Positions 46,399-55,195 of a DNA stretch of 64,000 nt are shown one piece after another. The notes under the pieces are model-generated. The model ran no database searches. It was not told the origin of the DNA and saw only the letters and a list, made by a program, of their open reading frames with translations. Numbering within the stretch: position 1 is the first letter of the stretch; each line of letters opens with the position of its first letter. The position numbers were made by a program, and so were the translations under genes. Origin of the DNA: Rhodanobacter sp. L36 (GTDB taxonomy: Bacteria; Pseudomonadota; Gammaproteobacteria; Xanthomonadales; Rhodanobacteraceae); NCBI RefSeq assembly GCF_009765755.1, contig NZ_LMUV01000003.1, forward strand, positions 258,402-322,401, written 5' to 3'.

Positions 46399-47217
46399 TC
46401 AGACACCAAGAAGCAACAGGCCGGCTGCGAATATCGGCAGCGCCGCGAACACGCTGTCCATGCGATCCATCAGGCCGCCGTGACCTGGGAAAATGCTGCC
46501 GGAATCCTTCACCATTGCGTGGCGTTTCATCAGGCTCTCGATCAAGTCTCCGACGATTGAGATCGCCACCGTGAGCGAGCCCAGCACTGCCAGTCCAAGC
46601 AACTGCGCGCCACGCACATGCAGCAACCAGCCGCCGAGCAGTGCAATCAAAGTGCCGGCAACCAGCGCGCCATAAGCGCCGGCCCAGGTCTTGCCCGGGC
46701 TGATCTGCGGCGCGAGCTTGAGCTTTCCGAAAACACGGCCGCTGAAATAGGCGCCGATGTCCGCACACCACACGATGACCAACGCGAGCAAAGTCCACCA
46801 ATGGCCGTGCGGCAACCGTTCGTGCAGACTGAGTGCAGCCATCCACGCGGGAAAGAGCACGAACGCGCCGGCGATTGTTTTCAGGCTGCGGTTCTCGGCG
46901 GTCGGCGCGGCGGCGAATGCGAAATGCCGCAACCACAGGCATGCGAGCAACCACCATGCGGCACCGACGGCCAGCATCATCGGCATCAGCAGCGTAGTGT
47001 GTCCGTACCACAGTGCGCCGAAAATCGCGGCCGCCACGACCAATAGCGCGACGCGTGCCGCGAAATTTTTCAATCCGCTCAGCAGCATCCATTCCCACAA
47101 CGCCGCAAGAAAGGTCGCGGCGCAGATCACGGCGAACACCGCCGTATTCGGCCACAGGATGATGAGCAACGCCATCGGCACGAGGAAGATGGCAGTGAGA
47201 ACGCGCTGTCGCAGCAT
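46399..47217 (-). CDS. cdsA: Phosphatidate cytidylyltransferase
   Basis: 272 aa polytopic inner-membrane enzyme that makes CDP-diacylglycerol from phosphatidate and CTP. Multiple hydrophobic spans are followed by the CDP-binding signature [20 protein letters not shown] and the C-terminal catalytic block [36 protein letters not shown]. Eight nt separate it from uppS. Confidence 0.97.
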   Translation of the reverse strand: MLRQRVLTAIFLVPMALLIILWPNTAVFAVICAATFLAALWEWMLLSGLKNFAARVALLVVAAAIFGALWYGHTTLLMPMMLAVGAAWWLLACLWLRHFAFAAAPTAENRSLKTIAGAFVLFPAWMAALSLHERLPHGHWWTLLALVIVWCADIGAYFSGRVFGKLKLAPQISPGKTWAGAYGALVAGTLIALLGGWLLHVRGAQLLGLAVLGSLTVAISIVGDLIESLMKRHAMVKDSGSIFPGHGGLMDRMDSVFAALPIFAAGLLLLGV

Positions 47218-47225
47218 GGAAATCC

Positions 47226-47966
47226 TCAGACGTTCGTGGCGACCTGCTCGCCTGTGCGGCCATATCGGCGCTCGCGGCGGGCATAGTCTTCGATGGCGCG
47301 ACGCAGGCAGGCCTCGTCGAAATCAGGCCACAGGGTATCGGTAAAATAGAGTTCGGCGTAGGCGGCTTGCCACAACAGGAAGTTGCTGAGTCGGTATTCG
47401 CCGCCGGTGCGGATGAAAAGGTCCAGCGGCGGGAGTTCCGCGAGGCTTGTCCATTGATCGAGCCGCGATTCGTCGATCTGATCCACGCGCAACTCGCCAT
47501 TTGCGACAGCCTCGGCAGCCCGGCGCGCGGCACGCACGATATCCCAGCGACCTCCGTAATTCACGGCGATGTTCACCAACAGCTTGTCGTTGCCCTCGGT
47601 GCGCGTCATCGAGGCCTGCATGCGACGGCGCAGAGGCTGGTCGAAAGCATCGAGTTCGCCGACGAAACGCAATCGAACACCGTGGCCGTGCAGTTCTTCC
47701 ACTTCCCGGTCGAGGGCGCGCAGAAACAAATCCATCAACGCGCCGACTTCGTCCTGGGGTCGATGCCAGTTTTCGCTGGAGAACGCGAACAGCGTCAGTG
47801 CCTGGACGCCCTCGCGCATGCATGCCTCGATGACGGCACGAACGGCCTTTCTGCCTGCATTGTGACCAAAGCTGCGTGGCCGGTGACGCGCCTTGGCCCA
47901 GCGACCGTTGCCATCCATCACGATGGCGATATGGCGCGGAACTCCTGCAGCTTGTGCGCCGGGCAT
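47226..47966 (-). CDS. uppS: Undecaprenyl diphosphate synthase
   Basis: 246 aa cis-prenyltransferase producing the C55 carrier lipid for peptidoglycan and other glycans. The catalytic Asp lies in HIAIVMDGNGRWAKAR, with LTLFAFSSENWHRP, VNYGGRWDI and LDLFIRTGGEYRLSNFLLWQ typical of the family. Eighteen nt downstream of frr. Confidence 0.97.
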   Translation of the reverse strand: MPGAQAAGVPRHIAIVMDGNGRWAKARHRPRSFGHNAGRKAVRAVIEACMREGVQALTLFAFSSENWHRPQDEVGALMDLFLRALDREVEELHGHGVRLRFVGELDAFDQPLRRRMQASMTRTEGNDKLLVNIAVNYGGRWDIVRAARRAAEAVANGELRVDQIDESRLDQWTSLAELPPLDLFIRTGGEYRLSNFLLWQAAYAELYFTDTLWPDFDEACLRRAIEDYARRERRYGRTGEQVATNV

Positions 47967-47983
47967 GCGAGCTTCGACGGCGC

Positions 47984-48541
47984 TCAGAGCGCCATCAGCT
48001 CCTCTTCCTTCGCCTTTACCACGGCATCGACGTCCTTCACGGCACGGTCGGTGAGCTTCTGGATTTCATCATCGATGCGACGGTCGTCGTCTTCGGTGAT
48101 CAGCTTTTCCTTGAGCAGATCCTTGACCTGCTGCAAGGCATCGCGGCGCACGTTGCGGATGGCGATCTTGGCGTTCTCGCCTTCGTGCCCCACGTGCTTG
48201 GCCAGTTCGCGGCGGCGCTCTTCGGTGAGCGGGGGCATGTTGAGGCGAATCACGGTTCCGGCGGTGGTCGGCGTGATGCCGAGGTCCGATGCCATCAGCG
48301 CTTTTTCGATCGGCGCCACCATGGTTTTTTCCCACGGAGTGACGATGATCGTGCGCGCATCGGCCAACGACACCGACGCCACCTGTGAAAGCGGCATGTC
48401 GGCGCCGTAATAGGGCACCTTGATGTTGTCGACGAGTGAGGTGCTGGCGCGCCCGGTGCGGACACGGGTCAGGTCGTGCTTGAGCGAGTCGATGCTCTTG
48501 CCCATGCGGGTCTGGGCATCGGTCTTGATGTCGTTGAGCAT
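47984..48541 (-). CDS. frr: Ribosome recycling factor
   Basis: 185 aa, identical in length to E. coli RRF. It separates the post-termination ribosome with EF-G. Domain I helices carry SLKHDLTRVRTGRASTSLVD and the C-terminal VRRDALQQVKDLLKEK; domain II lies in the middle (YYGADMPLSQVASVS). Between pyrH and uppS in the standard order. Confidence 0.97.
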   Translation of the reverse strand: MLNDIKTDAQTRMGKSIDSLKHDLTRVRTGRASTSLVDNIKVPYYGADMPLSQVASVSLADARTIIVTPWEKTMVAPIEKALMASDLGITPTTAGTVIRLNMPPLTEERRRELAKHVGHEGENAKIAIRNVRRDALQQVKDLLKEKLITEDDDRRIDDEIQKLTDRAVKDVDAVVKAKEEELMAL

Positions 48542-48609
48542 GTGGCGTATCCCGATGAATCTGGAAAGCGTTCGATTATAGCAAGCGAGGCGTGTGCCGT
48601 CGGCCTCGC

Positions 48610-49332
48610 TCAGTCTGCGCTGACCAGCGTGCCGATGGGTTCGCCGTGCATGATCCGCATCAGGTTGCCGGGCACGGTCATGTCGTAGATGCGCATCGGC
48701 ATGCGGTCGTCGCGGCACAGCGCGATCGCGGCGGTGTCCATCACTGCGAGCTTGCGCTCGATCACCTCGTCGTAGCTGAGCTTGTCGTAGCGCGTGGCGG
48801 TTGCGTCCTTGGCAGGATCGGCGGTGTAGATGCCATCCACTTTGGTGGCTTTCAGCAGCACGTCGGCATTCATTTCGACGGCGCGCAGCGCGGCGGCGGA
48901 ATCGGTGGTGAAGAAGGGATTGCCGATGCCGGCCGCGAACAGCACAATGCGGCCCTTCTCGATGTGCCGGATGGCGCGCCGGCGGATGAAATCTTCGGCG
49001 ACATCATGAATCGGCAGGGCGCTCATCACACGCGCGAAACCGCCGCGCTTCTCGATCGCATCCTGCATCGCCAACGCGTTGATCACGGTCGCCAGCATGC
49101 CCATGTGGTCGCCGGTGACGCGATCCATGCCGGCAGCGGCCAGACCTGCGCCGCGGAAGATGTTTCCGCCGCCGATGACCACGCCGATCTGTATGCCGGC
49201 GCGCTGGACTTCGATGATTTCGTCGGCGAGCCGGCCGATCATCTTCGGGTCGATGCCGTAGTCGGCTTCGCCCATCAATGCTTCACCGGAGAGCTTGAGC
49301 AGGATGCGTTGATACTTGTGCTGGTCGCTCAT
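48610..49332 (-). CDS. pyrH: UMP kinase
   Basis: 240 aa amino-acid-kinase-fold enzyme phosphorylating UMP. Signatures: [48 protein letters not shown] and [15 protein letters not shown]. Lies between tsf and frr in the conserved cluster. Confidence 0.97.
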   Translation of the reverse strand: MSDQHKYQRILLKLSGEALMGEADYGIDPKMIGRLADEIIEVQRAGIQIGVVIGGGNIFRGAGLAAAGMDRVTGDHMGMLATVINALAMQDAIEKRGGFARVMSALPIHDVAEDFIRRRAIRHIEKGRIVLFAAGIGNPFFTTDSAAALRAVEMNADVLLKATKVDGIYTADPAKDATATRYDKLSYDEVIERKLAVMDTAAIALCRDDRMPMRIYDMTVPGNLMRIMHGEPIGTLVSAD

Positions 49333-49432
49333 GTCATCTCCGGATTGTGTGGGCCAAACCGGTGCATTGTAGCGTCAGCTTGCGAGTCGGGTAACGTCGT
49401 GCGCAAATTTGTTTGCTGATGCCGCGCCCATG

Positions 49433-49463
49433 AAAAAGCCGCGATGTTCTGCGGCTTTTTTTT
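49433..49463 (-). terminator. Rho-independent terminator after tsf
   Basis: Nine-bp stem (49434-49442 with 49451-49459) and 8-nt loop flanked by A5 and T8 runs. On the minus strand it lies just after tsf, so pyrH-frr probably depends partly on readthrough or an own promoter. Confidence 0.9.
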
Positions 49464-49488
49464 CCAACGCGATGACTTTCGAAATCGC

Positions 49489-50367
49489 TTAGCCCTGCAT
49501 CGCCTTGGCGACTTCGGCCAGATAATCTTCCTGCACTTTCTCGATGCCTTCGCCGACCGCCAGACGCGCGACCGATACAACCTCCGCGCCTTCCTTCTTC
49601 AAGGCGTCAGCCACGGTGACGTTGGTGTCCAGCACGTAGGGCTGGCCGAGCAGGGTGACTTCGGAAACGATCTTCTGAATCTTGCCCGAGATGATCTTTT
49701 CGAGGATCTCGGCCGGCTTGGCCTTTTCCTTTTCGGACATCTGGCTCAGCGCGATGTCCTTTTCCTTGGCCAGGAAATCGGCCGGGACATCTTCGGCACG
49801 GATGTGCGCGGGATTCATCGCAGCAACATGCATGGCGATGCCGCGGGCCAGATCTTCCGAGCCACCTTTCAGCGCCACCAGCACGCCGATACGGCCACCG
49901 TGCACGTAGCTTCCGATGGTGCCGTCACTCTGCACGCGGGCCATGCGGCGCACGTCGATCTTCTCGCCGATGGTGGCGATCAGGGTCTTGGCAGCCTCTT
50001 CGACATTGCTGGCGCCCGGATACGCGGCGGCCTTCAGCGCGTCGATATCAGCGGCGCCGGAGTTCAGCGCGACGTCAGCGACGGTATCGCTGAACTTCAG
50101 GAAGCTGGCGTCCTTGGCGACGAAGTCGGTTTCGCAGTTGATCTCGACCAGCACGGCCTTGCCGGCAGCCTGCGCGGTCACGATGCGGCCTTCGGCGGCG
50201 ATGCGGCTGGCTTTCTTGTCGGCCTTGGCGAGGCCGGACTTGCGCAGCCACTCCATCGCCACTTCGATGTCGCCGTTGTTTTCGACCAGCGCTTTCTTGC
50301 ATTCCATCATGCCGGCGCCGGAACGCTCACGCAGATCCTTGACCAGTTGGGCGGAAATATTGCTCAT
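49489..50367 (-). CDS. tsf: Elongation factor Ts
   Basis: 292 aa nucleotide-exchange factor for EF-Tu. N-terminal UBA-like helical domain ([20 protein letters not shown]), the [16 protein letters not shown]-Tu contact, and the C-terminal dimerisation region. The ATG at 50367 fits the family start [10 protein letters not shown]. Follows rpsB by 96 nt. Confidence 0.97.
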   Translation of the reverse strand: MSNISAQLVKDLRERSGAGMMECKKALVENNGDIEVAMEWLRKSGLAKADKKASRIAAEGRIVTAQAAGKAVLVEINCETDFVAKDASFLKFSDTVADVALNSGAADIDALKAAAYPGASNVEEAAKTLIATIGEKIDVRRMARVQSDGTIGSYVHGGRIGVLVALKGGSEDLARGIAMHVAAMNPAHIRAEDVPADFLAKEKDIALSQMSEKEKAKPAEILEKIISGKIQKIVSEVTLLGQPYVLDTNVTVADALKKEGAEVVSVARLAVGEGIEKVQEDYLAEVAKAMQG

Positions 50368-50463
50368 CGTCAGTCCTCTGAATTCTTTGATGGCGCCATG
50401 GCCGTCGATGGCCATGGCGCGCGTTTATCGCTTCAGCCCGACGGCGCGTGCCGTCGTCGTGGC

Positions 50464-51339
50464 TTACTTGGCGGCGGGGGCGCCGTCGTTACGCGGGCCG
50501 CGTGCGGCGCCGTCGCGACCACCGTCACGGCGCGGTGCGCTCTTGCGCGGCGCGGCATCGCGACGCGGGGCAGGCTTGCGATCGATCTTGGCGACCGGGT
50601 TGCCTTCCTCGTCCAGTTCGACGAAGTCATTGGCGTCGCCCTGTGCAGCGGCCGGCGCAGCAGCCTTGCCTTCCAGGATCGAGTCGGCGGCGGCACGGGC
50701 GTACAGCTGGATCGCGCGGATCGCGTCGTCGTTGCCCGGGATGGCGTAGTCGACCAGTTCCGGGTTGTAGTTGGTGTCGACCACCGCGATCACTGGAATG
50801 CCGAGCTTCTTGGCTTCCTGCACGGCGATGTCTTCGTGGCCGATATCGATCACGAACAGCGCGTCAGGCAGACGATTCATGTCCTTGATGCCGCCCAGCG
50901 AGGCCTGCAGCTTGTCGCGCTCACGGCGACGAGCCAGTACTTCGTGCTTGACCAGCTTCTCGAAGCTGCCATCGGTCTCGGCCGCTTCCAGCTCCTTCAG
51001 GCGCGAAACGGACTGCTTGACCGTGCGGAAGTTGGTCAGCATGCCGCCGAGCCAGCGCGAGGTGACGAAAGGCATGCCGGCGCGTGCGGCTTCCTCGGCC
51101 AACGGCTCACGGGCCGAACGCTTGGTGCCGACGAACAACACGGTGCCGCGCTTCTGCGCCAGACCCGACAGGAAATTCATCGCGTCGGTGAACAGCGGAA
51201 GGGTCTTTTCGAGATTGATAATGTGGATCTTGCCGCGGGCGCCAAAGATGTACGGAGCCATCTTGGGGTTCCAGTAACGGGTCTGGTGACCGAAATGGAC
51301 GCCGGCTTCCAGCATCTGACGCATGGTGACTTGTGCCAT
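50464..51339 (-). CDS. rpsB: 30S ribosomal protein S2 with extended C-terminal tail
   Basis: 291 aa, about 50 longer than E. coli S2 (241). The S2 body ([77 protein letters not shown]) ends near residue 225. A 66-residue tail of Ala, Pro, Arg and Asp follows, with repeated APRRD/APRKS-type units. The start at 51339 is supported by AGGAG 8 nt upstream. Regulated from a -10 TATAAT promoter on the minus strand and probably by an S2-binding leader. Confidence 0.95.
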   Translation of the reverse strand: MAQVTMRQMLEAGVHFGHQTRYWNPKMAPYIFGARGKIHIINLEKTLPLFTDAMNFLSGLAQKRGTVLFVGTKRSAREPLAEEAARAGMPFVTSRWLGGMLTNFRTVKQSVSRLKELEAAETDGSFEKLVKHEVLARRRERDKLQASLGGIKDMNRLPDALFVIDIGHEDIAVQEAKKLGIPVIAVVDTNYNPELVDYAIPGNDDAIRAIQLYARAAADSILEGKAAAPAAAQGDANDFVELDEEGNPVAKIDRKPAPRRDAAPRKSAPRRDGGRDGAARGPRNDGAPAAK

Positions 51340-51570
51340 GGGTGTAACTCCTGCAATGGCCCTTGAAGGGCCTGGGGGTTGGGACCTCCACGCATCCCCG
51401 ACTTCGACCGCGACGTGCCCATTTTCTTTGGAGGGCAAGGCGCAGCACCCCGAAGGCGGTGCCGATACGTGTGTGGCGTTGGTTTGGGTGTTGCACCGCG
51501 GGGCGGTTACAATCCCGGTTCGCTTTGCGCTGCATCGACGGGCAAAACCGTCGCGTCAGGTCAGCAAAAC
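51340..51570 (-). promoter_or_regulatory. rpsB 5' leader, candidate S2 autoregulatory RNA
   Basis: About 230 nt of untranslated leader between the predicted rpsB promoter and its ATG. Immediately before the ribosome-binding site is a GGCCCTT/AAGGGCC hairpin (near 51357-51371). In enterics the same position is the t44/rpsB leader RNA where S2 represses its own operon. Position and hairpin are seen; S2 regulation is inferred. Confidence 0.5.
51484..51513 (+). promoter_or_regulatory. Candidate promoter for map
   Basis: TTGGGT (51484-51489), 18-bp spacer and TACAAT (51508-51513) on the plus strand, about 150 nt before map. The match is fair only. Confidence 0.4.
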
Positions 51571-51576
51571 TCCGAA

Positions 51577-51606
51577 ATTATAGCCGGTGCGCCGGCAGCG
51601 CGGCAA
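51577..51606 (-). promoter_or_regulatory. Promoter of rpsB-tsf operon
   Basis: On the minus strand TTGCCG (51606-51601), 18-bp spacer, and a consensus TATAAT (51582-51577). It lies upstream of rpsB in the divergent rpsB/map gap, so transcription would start near 51570. Confidence 0.7.
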
Positions 51607-51661
51607 GTTGCCGGTGGATTGGGTTGATCCGCGGCACTGACGGCGCCATCTGGGCTGGATC

Positions 51662-52426
51662 ATGGCAATAACTCTCAAAACTTCCGAAGATCTTGCCGGC
51701 ATGCGCGTCGCCGGTCGCCTCGCCGCCGAAGTGCTGGCGATGCTCAAGGATCACGTCAAGCCCGGCGTCACCACCGAGGAGCTCGACCAGCTGGCCTACG
51801 ATCACATCGTGAACGTGCAGGGCGCGATCCCGGCCAACGTGGGCTACAACGGTTTTCCCAAGACGTTGTGCAGTTCGGTCAATCACGTGATTTGCCACGG
51901 CATCCCGAGCCCCGGCAAGGTGCTCAAGGATGGCGACATCGTCAATCTCGATGTCACTGTCATCAAGGATGGCTGGCACGGCGACACCAGCCGCATGTAT
52001 TTCGTCGGCACGCCGTCGGTGCTCGCGAAACGGCTGGTGGACACCACGTTCGAAGCGATGATGCGCGGCATCCAGGCGGTGCGTCCCGGCGCCACGCTGG
52101 GCGATGTCGGCCACGCCATCCAGCAGCATGCGGAAGCCGCCGGTTTCAGCGTGGTGCGCGAGTATTGTGGGCACGGCATCGGCAAGGTCTATCACGACGA
52201 GCCGCAGGTACTGCACTACGGCAAGTCGGGCACTGGCGTCGAGTTGAGGAAAGGCATGACCTTCACCATCGAGCCGATGATCAACGCTGGCAAGCCGCAG
52301 ACCAAGCAGTTGCCCGATGGCTGGACCGTGGTCACCAAGGATCATTCGTTGTCCGCGCAGTGGGAACACACCATCGCCGTGACTGACGATGGCTTCGAAG
52401 TCCTGACCGCCTGGCCGGATGCCTGA
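51662..52426 (+). CDS. map: Methionine aminopeptidase type I
   Basis: 254 aa di-metal hydrolase removing N-terminal Met from new proteins. The metal ligands sit in VNLDVTVIKDGWHGDTSRMY (two Asp), EYCGHGIGKVYHDEP (His), FTIEPMIN (Glu) and SAQWEHTIAVTDDG (Glu). Divergent from rpsB, as in E. coli. The usual neighbour glnD follows only after the inserted peptidase gene. Confidence 0.97.
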   Translation: MAITLKTSEDLAGMRVAGRLAAEVLAMLKDHVKPGVTTEELDQLAYDHIVNVQGAIPANVGYNGFPKTLCSSVNHVICHGIPSPGKVLKDGDIVNLDVTVIKDGWHGDTSRMYFVGTPSVLAKRLVDTTFEAMMRGIQAVRPGATLGDVGHAIQQHAEAAGFSVVREYCGHGIGKVYHDEPQVLHYGKSGTGVELRKGMTFTIEPMINAGKPQTKQLPDGWTVVTKDHSLSAQWEHTIAVTDDGFEVLTAWPDA

Positions 52427-52465
52427 CCTCAGGCGTCCATCGATCGCACTCCGCGAGCAAGTGAC

Positions 52466-52487
52466 AAGCGCCGCGAAAGCGGCGCTT
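52466..52487. terminator. Hairpin between convergent map and S9 peptidase genes
   Basis: Nine-bp GC-rich stem (52466-52474 with 52479-52487) closed by a GAAA (GNRA) tetraloop. There is no clear U-run, so strength is uncertain. It sits between two convergent stop codons. Confidence 0.6.
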
Positions 52488-52497
52488 CTGCCAAGCC

Positions 52498-54990
52498 TCA
52501 GTGATTCGCAGATGCCGCTTTGAGCGGCGCCGCGTTTTTCACGTAGCGGTCGAACCAGTTCAGCATTTCGGCTACCACCTGTTCGTTGGATTCCAGCGCG
52601 GTATACCAATGCGGTTCGTGCGGCAGCATCACCAGGCGCGCGGTGCCGCCGTTGCCGCGGATCGCCTGAAAGAGCTTTTGCGACTGGATCGGTTCGGTGC
52701 CCGGGTTAGCGTCGTCCTCGCCGTGTACGAGCAGTAGCGGCAGCTTGATCTTGTCGGCGAAGAAGAACGGCGAAGCCTTGAGGTAGACATCGCGCGCCTG
52801 CCACACCGAGCGGCGCTCATTCTGGAAACCGAACGGCGTCAGCGTCTTGTTGTAGGAGCCGCTGGTTGCCACTCCGGCGCGAAATAGATCGGTATGGGCG
52901 ATCAGGTTGGCGGTCATCAACGCGCCATGACTGTGACCGGTGACGCCGATGCGGTTGCGATCCACCACGCCAAGGTCCACGGCCTTGTCCACTGCCGCCT
53001 TGGCGTCAGCCGTCAACTGATCGAGGTAGGTGTCATAGGCGGTCTTGGGATCGCCGACGATCGGGAACGAAGCATCGTCGATGATCGCGTAGCCGGCCAG
53101 CAGCATCAGCCGGTAGTAGGGCAAGCGGGTGAAGGTCTGCTGCGAACCCGATACCTGGCCCGCTTGCGCGCTGCTGGCGAAGTCGGCCGGGTAGGCATAC
53201 AAAACCGCCGGCACGCGCGTGCCTTCCTTGTAACCCGGCGGCGTGTAGAGCGTGAAGGAAAGATCCAGGCCGTCCGCACGCTTGTAGGTGACCAAACGCT
53301 TCTTGATCTGCCGCACCTCGGGTGTGGGATCGGCCACGCGGGTGAGCTGATGACCCGACGAGGTGTACTGCGCTTCACCTGCAACGGTGTCCGTCGTGTG
53401 GTCGCCCAGCACATGAACGAAAGCGTTTGGCGGGTCCATCACGGACTGGTGCCAAGTCAGGTATTTGCCCTGCTCGCCGGCAAAACCCAGAAACTGATCG
53501 TAGTCATCTACGCCGCTGCGGAACAGACGCTCGGCGGTGAGCGATCGCACATTCAGCCGATCGAGGAACGGACGATCCCCCTTGGTCGAGGCGCCATCGC
53601 CGTGAAGAAACACCGCGTCACCGTCCATGCGAACGACGCGCGCGCCATTGGGCAATACGCGCAGGACAAAATCGCCGGGATTCTTGTACAGCTCGTCACT
53701 GGACATGTCCCAAAGCACGCGGCCGGTATCGCCCGGCTTGTCAATGTCGACGATGCGCGTGGTCAGCCAGTGGCGGTTCTCATCGATCTCATAGAGAAAG
53801 GCGAGATCGGGCTTCGGACTCCACGCGTAACCGGCAAAACGCTGTTTGGTGCGGGCGATCTCGGTTGGTTTGGCAGTGAAGGGCGCCTTCAACATCATTA
53901 CGCGATCGCGCGCGGGTACCTCGACGTTCCAGTCACCTTTGTCCAGAGCTTCGGACCAAACCAGGGTCGCCGGCTCGGTCGCGCGCCAGTCGAAATTGAT
54001 CGGGCCTTCCGGCACGCCTTGCACCGGCACGCGATCGGCCAGCGGCAAGCTGGCGATGGGTGTGGACGTGTTCCGGCCGACATCGAGCACTGCCACATCG
54101 TGGGCGAAGCGCTGATAGGTCACTGCATGCGAATACGGCGGCTTGATCGCTTCGGTCAGCACATGGACGCCATCGGGCGCGCCGTTGACGTCGTTGTAGA
54201 TCGCCGGTTTGCCGACATCGTGCACGGCGCCTGAGTCGGCCTCGACCAGCGCCAGCTGCGAAGTGCCGTAGTAAACGAAGCGCTGTTCGTCGAGCGCGCT
54301 GGTCAGCGTATCGCGCGCTTCATACGTGCTGCTTTCGCCCTTGCCGCCGAGTGATTCCTGGATATCCGGCCCGCTCGGCGCATTGCTGTCGGACGGTGGC
54401 GGCCCTTGATGCTCGGGGACGCGTTTCACCAGCAGCGACTTGCTGCCATCGAGCCATTGAACAGTGCTGCCGAAAATCTGATTCAGGGCGATGCCCGGCA
54501 CTTTGCGCACGCGACCGGTGGCAGCGTCGCCAATCCACAGTTCAATCGAATCGGTCACCACGTTCTGAAACGCGAAATGTTGACCGTCGGGTGACCACAG
54601 CGCCATGCCCGGGCAAGCACCGGCCGGCAGCTGCACCCTTGTTTCCTTGCCGCTAGTGATGTCCACCAGAGTGAAATCATTCACGCAGGCAGGAATGCCG
54701 TAACCGCCGGTGGTGTCGTGACGGCTGCGGTTCTTCGGCTCCAGTCGCACGCCAGCCAGTTTCAGATAAGGCTGCGCCACGCGATCGATCGATGGATAGG
54801 TCTGGCTCGTCGTGAGCAACAGGTATTGGCCAGTCGGGTCCACGCTGGGCACCGGCGGAGGCGGTGCCTTCAGCACCTTCAGCAAGTTCGCCGGTGGAAC
54901 GGCGTAGGCGGCGAACGCCGATGCACTCACCAGTGAAAATGCGGCGGCCGCGACGAAGGCCAACGAGTGGAAGTTTCGACGAAGCTGCAT
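52498..54990 (-). CDS. Exported S9-family peptidase, glutamyl-endopeptidase (S9D)-like
   Basis: 830 aa with a signal peptide (to about residue 28, SASAFA), a long WD/beta-propeller-like middle region, and a C-terminal alpha/beta-hydrolase. The catalytic Ser is in VTGHSHGALMTANL, the Asp in LVHGEDDANPGTEPIQSQKL and the His in LPHEPHWYTALES. This C-terminal pattern and YAYPADFASSAQAGQVSGS resemble the S9D glutamyl endopeptidases of plants and bacteria. AAGGGGAA precedes the ATG at 54990. It lies on the minus strand between map and glnD, which are normally adjacent. Confidence 0.85.
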   Translation of the reverse strand: MQLRRNFHSLAFVAAAAFSLVSASAFAAYAVPPANLLKVLKAPPPPVPSVDPTGQYLLLTTSQTYPSIDRVAQPYLKLAGVRLEPKNRSRHDTTGGYGIPACVNDFTLVDITSGKETRVQLPAGACPGMALWSPDGQHFAFQNVVTDSIELWIGDAATGRVRKVPGIALNQIFGSTVQWLDGSKSLLVKRVPEHQGPPPSDSNAPSGPDIQESLGGKGESSTYEARDTLTSALDEQRFVYYGTSQLALVEADSGAVHDVGKPAIYNDVNGAPDGVHVLTEAIKPPYSHAVTYQRFAHDVAVLDVGRNTSTPIASLPLADRVPVQGVPEGPINFDWRATEPATLVWSEALDKGDWNVEVPARDRVMMLKAPFTAKPTEIARTKQRFAGYAWSPKPDLAFLYEIDENRHWLTTRIVDIDKPGDTGRVLWDMSSDELYKNPGDFVLRVLPNGARVVRMDGDAVFLHGDGASTKGDRPFLDRLNVRSLTAERLFRSGVDDYDQFLGFAGEQGKYLTWHQSVMDPPNAFVHVLGDHTTDTVAGEAQYTSSGHQLTRVADPTPEVRQIKKRLVTYKRADGLDLSFTLYTPPGYKEGTRVPAVLYAYPADFASSAQAGQVSGSQQTFTRLPYYRLMLLAGYAIIDDASFPIVGDPKTAYDTYLDQLTADAKAAVDKAVDLGVVDRNRIGVTGHSHGALMTANLIAHTDLFRAGVATSGSYNKTLTPFGFQNERRSVWQARDVYLKASPFFFADKIKLPLLLVHGEDDANPGTEPIQSQKLFQAIRGNGGTARLVMLPHEPHWYTALESNEQVVAEMLNWFDRYVKNAAPLKAASANH

Positions 54991-55195
54991 GTTGTTCCCC
55001 TTGCGTTCGATGTGGCTGGCGCGCACAGGCACCCGAAGCCATGCGTCGCCAAACTCTAGCAGTTGCGATCGGCGACGAACCGGGCCAGACGTCAGGTGAC
55101 GACGCAGGCAGTCGAGCTGCGCATGTTGGCGATGGCCCCGGTATGCCGACGCTTCCATGCATGCAGCGCCACGATGGGTTGGGCCACAATGGGGT

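Noticed and set aside
49444..51366. 640-aa plus-strand open frame over tsf and rpsB
   Set aside because: Antisense to two ribosomal-operon genes; no family signal.
52850..52870. GTAGGAGC-like sequence resembling a REP foot
   Set aside because: It lies inside the coding sequence of the S9 peptidase, has no palindrome after it and no partner unit.
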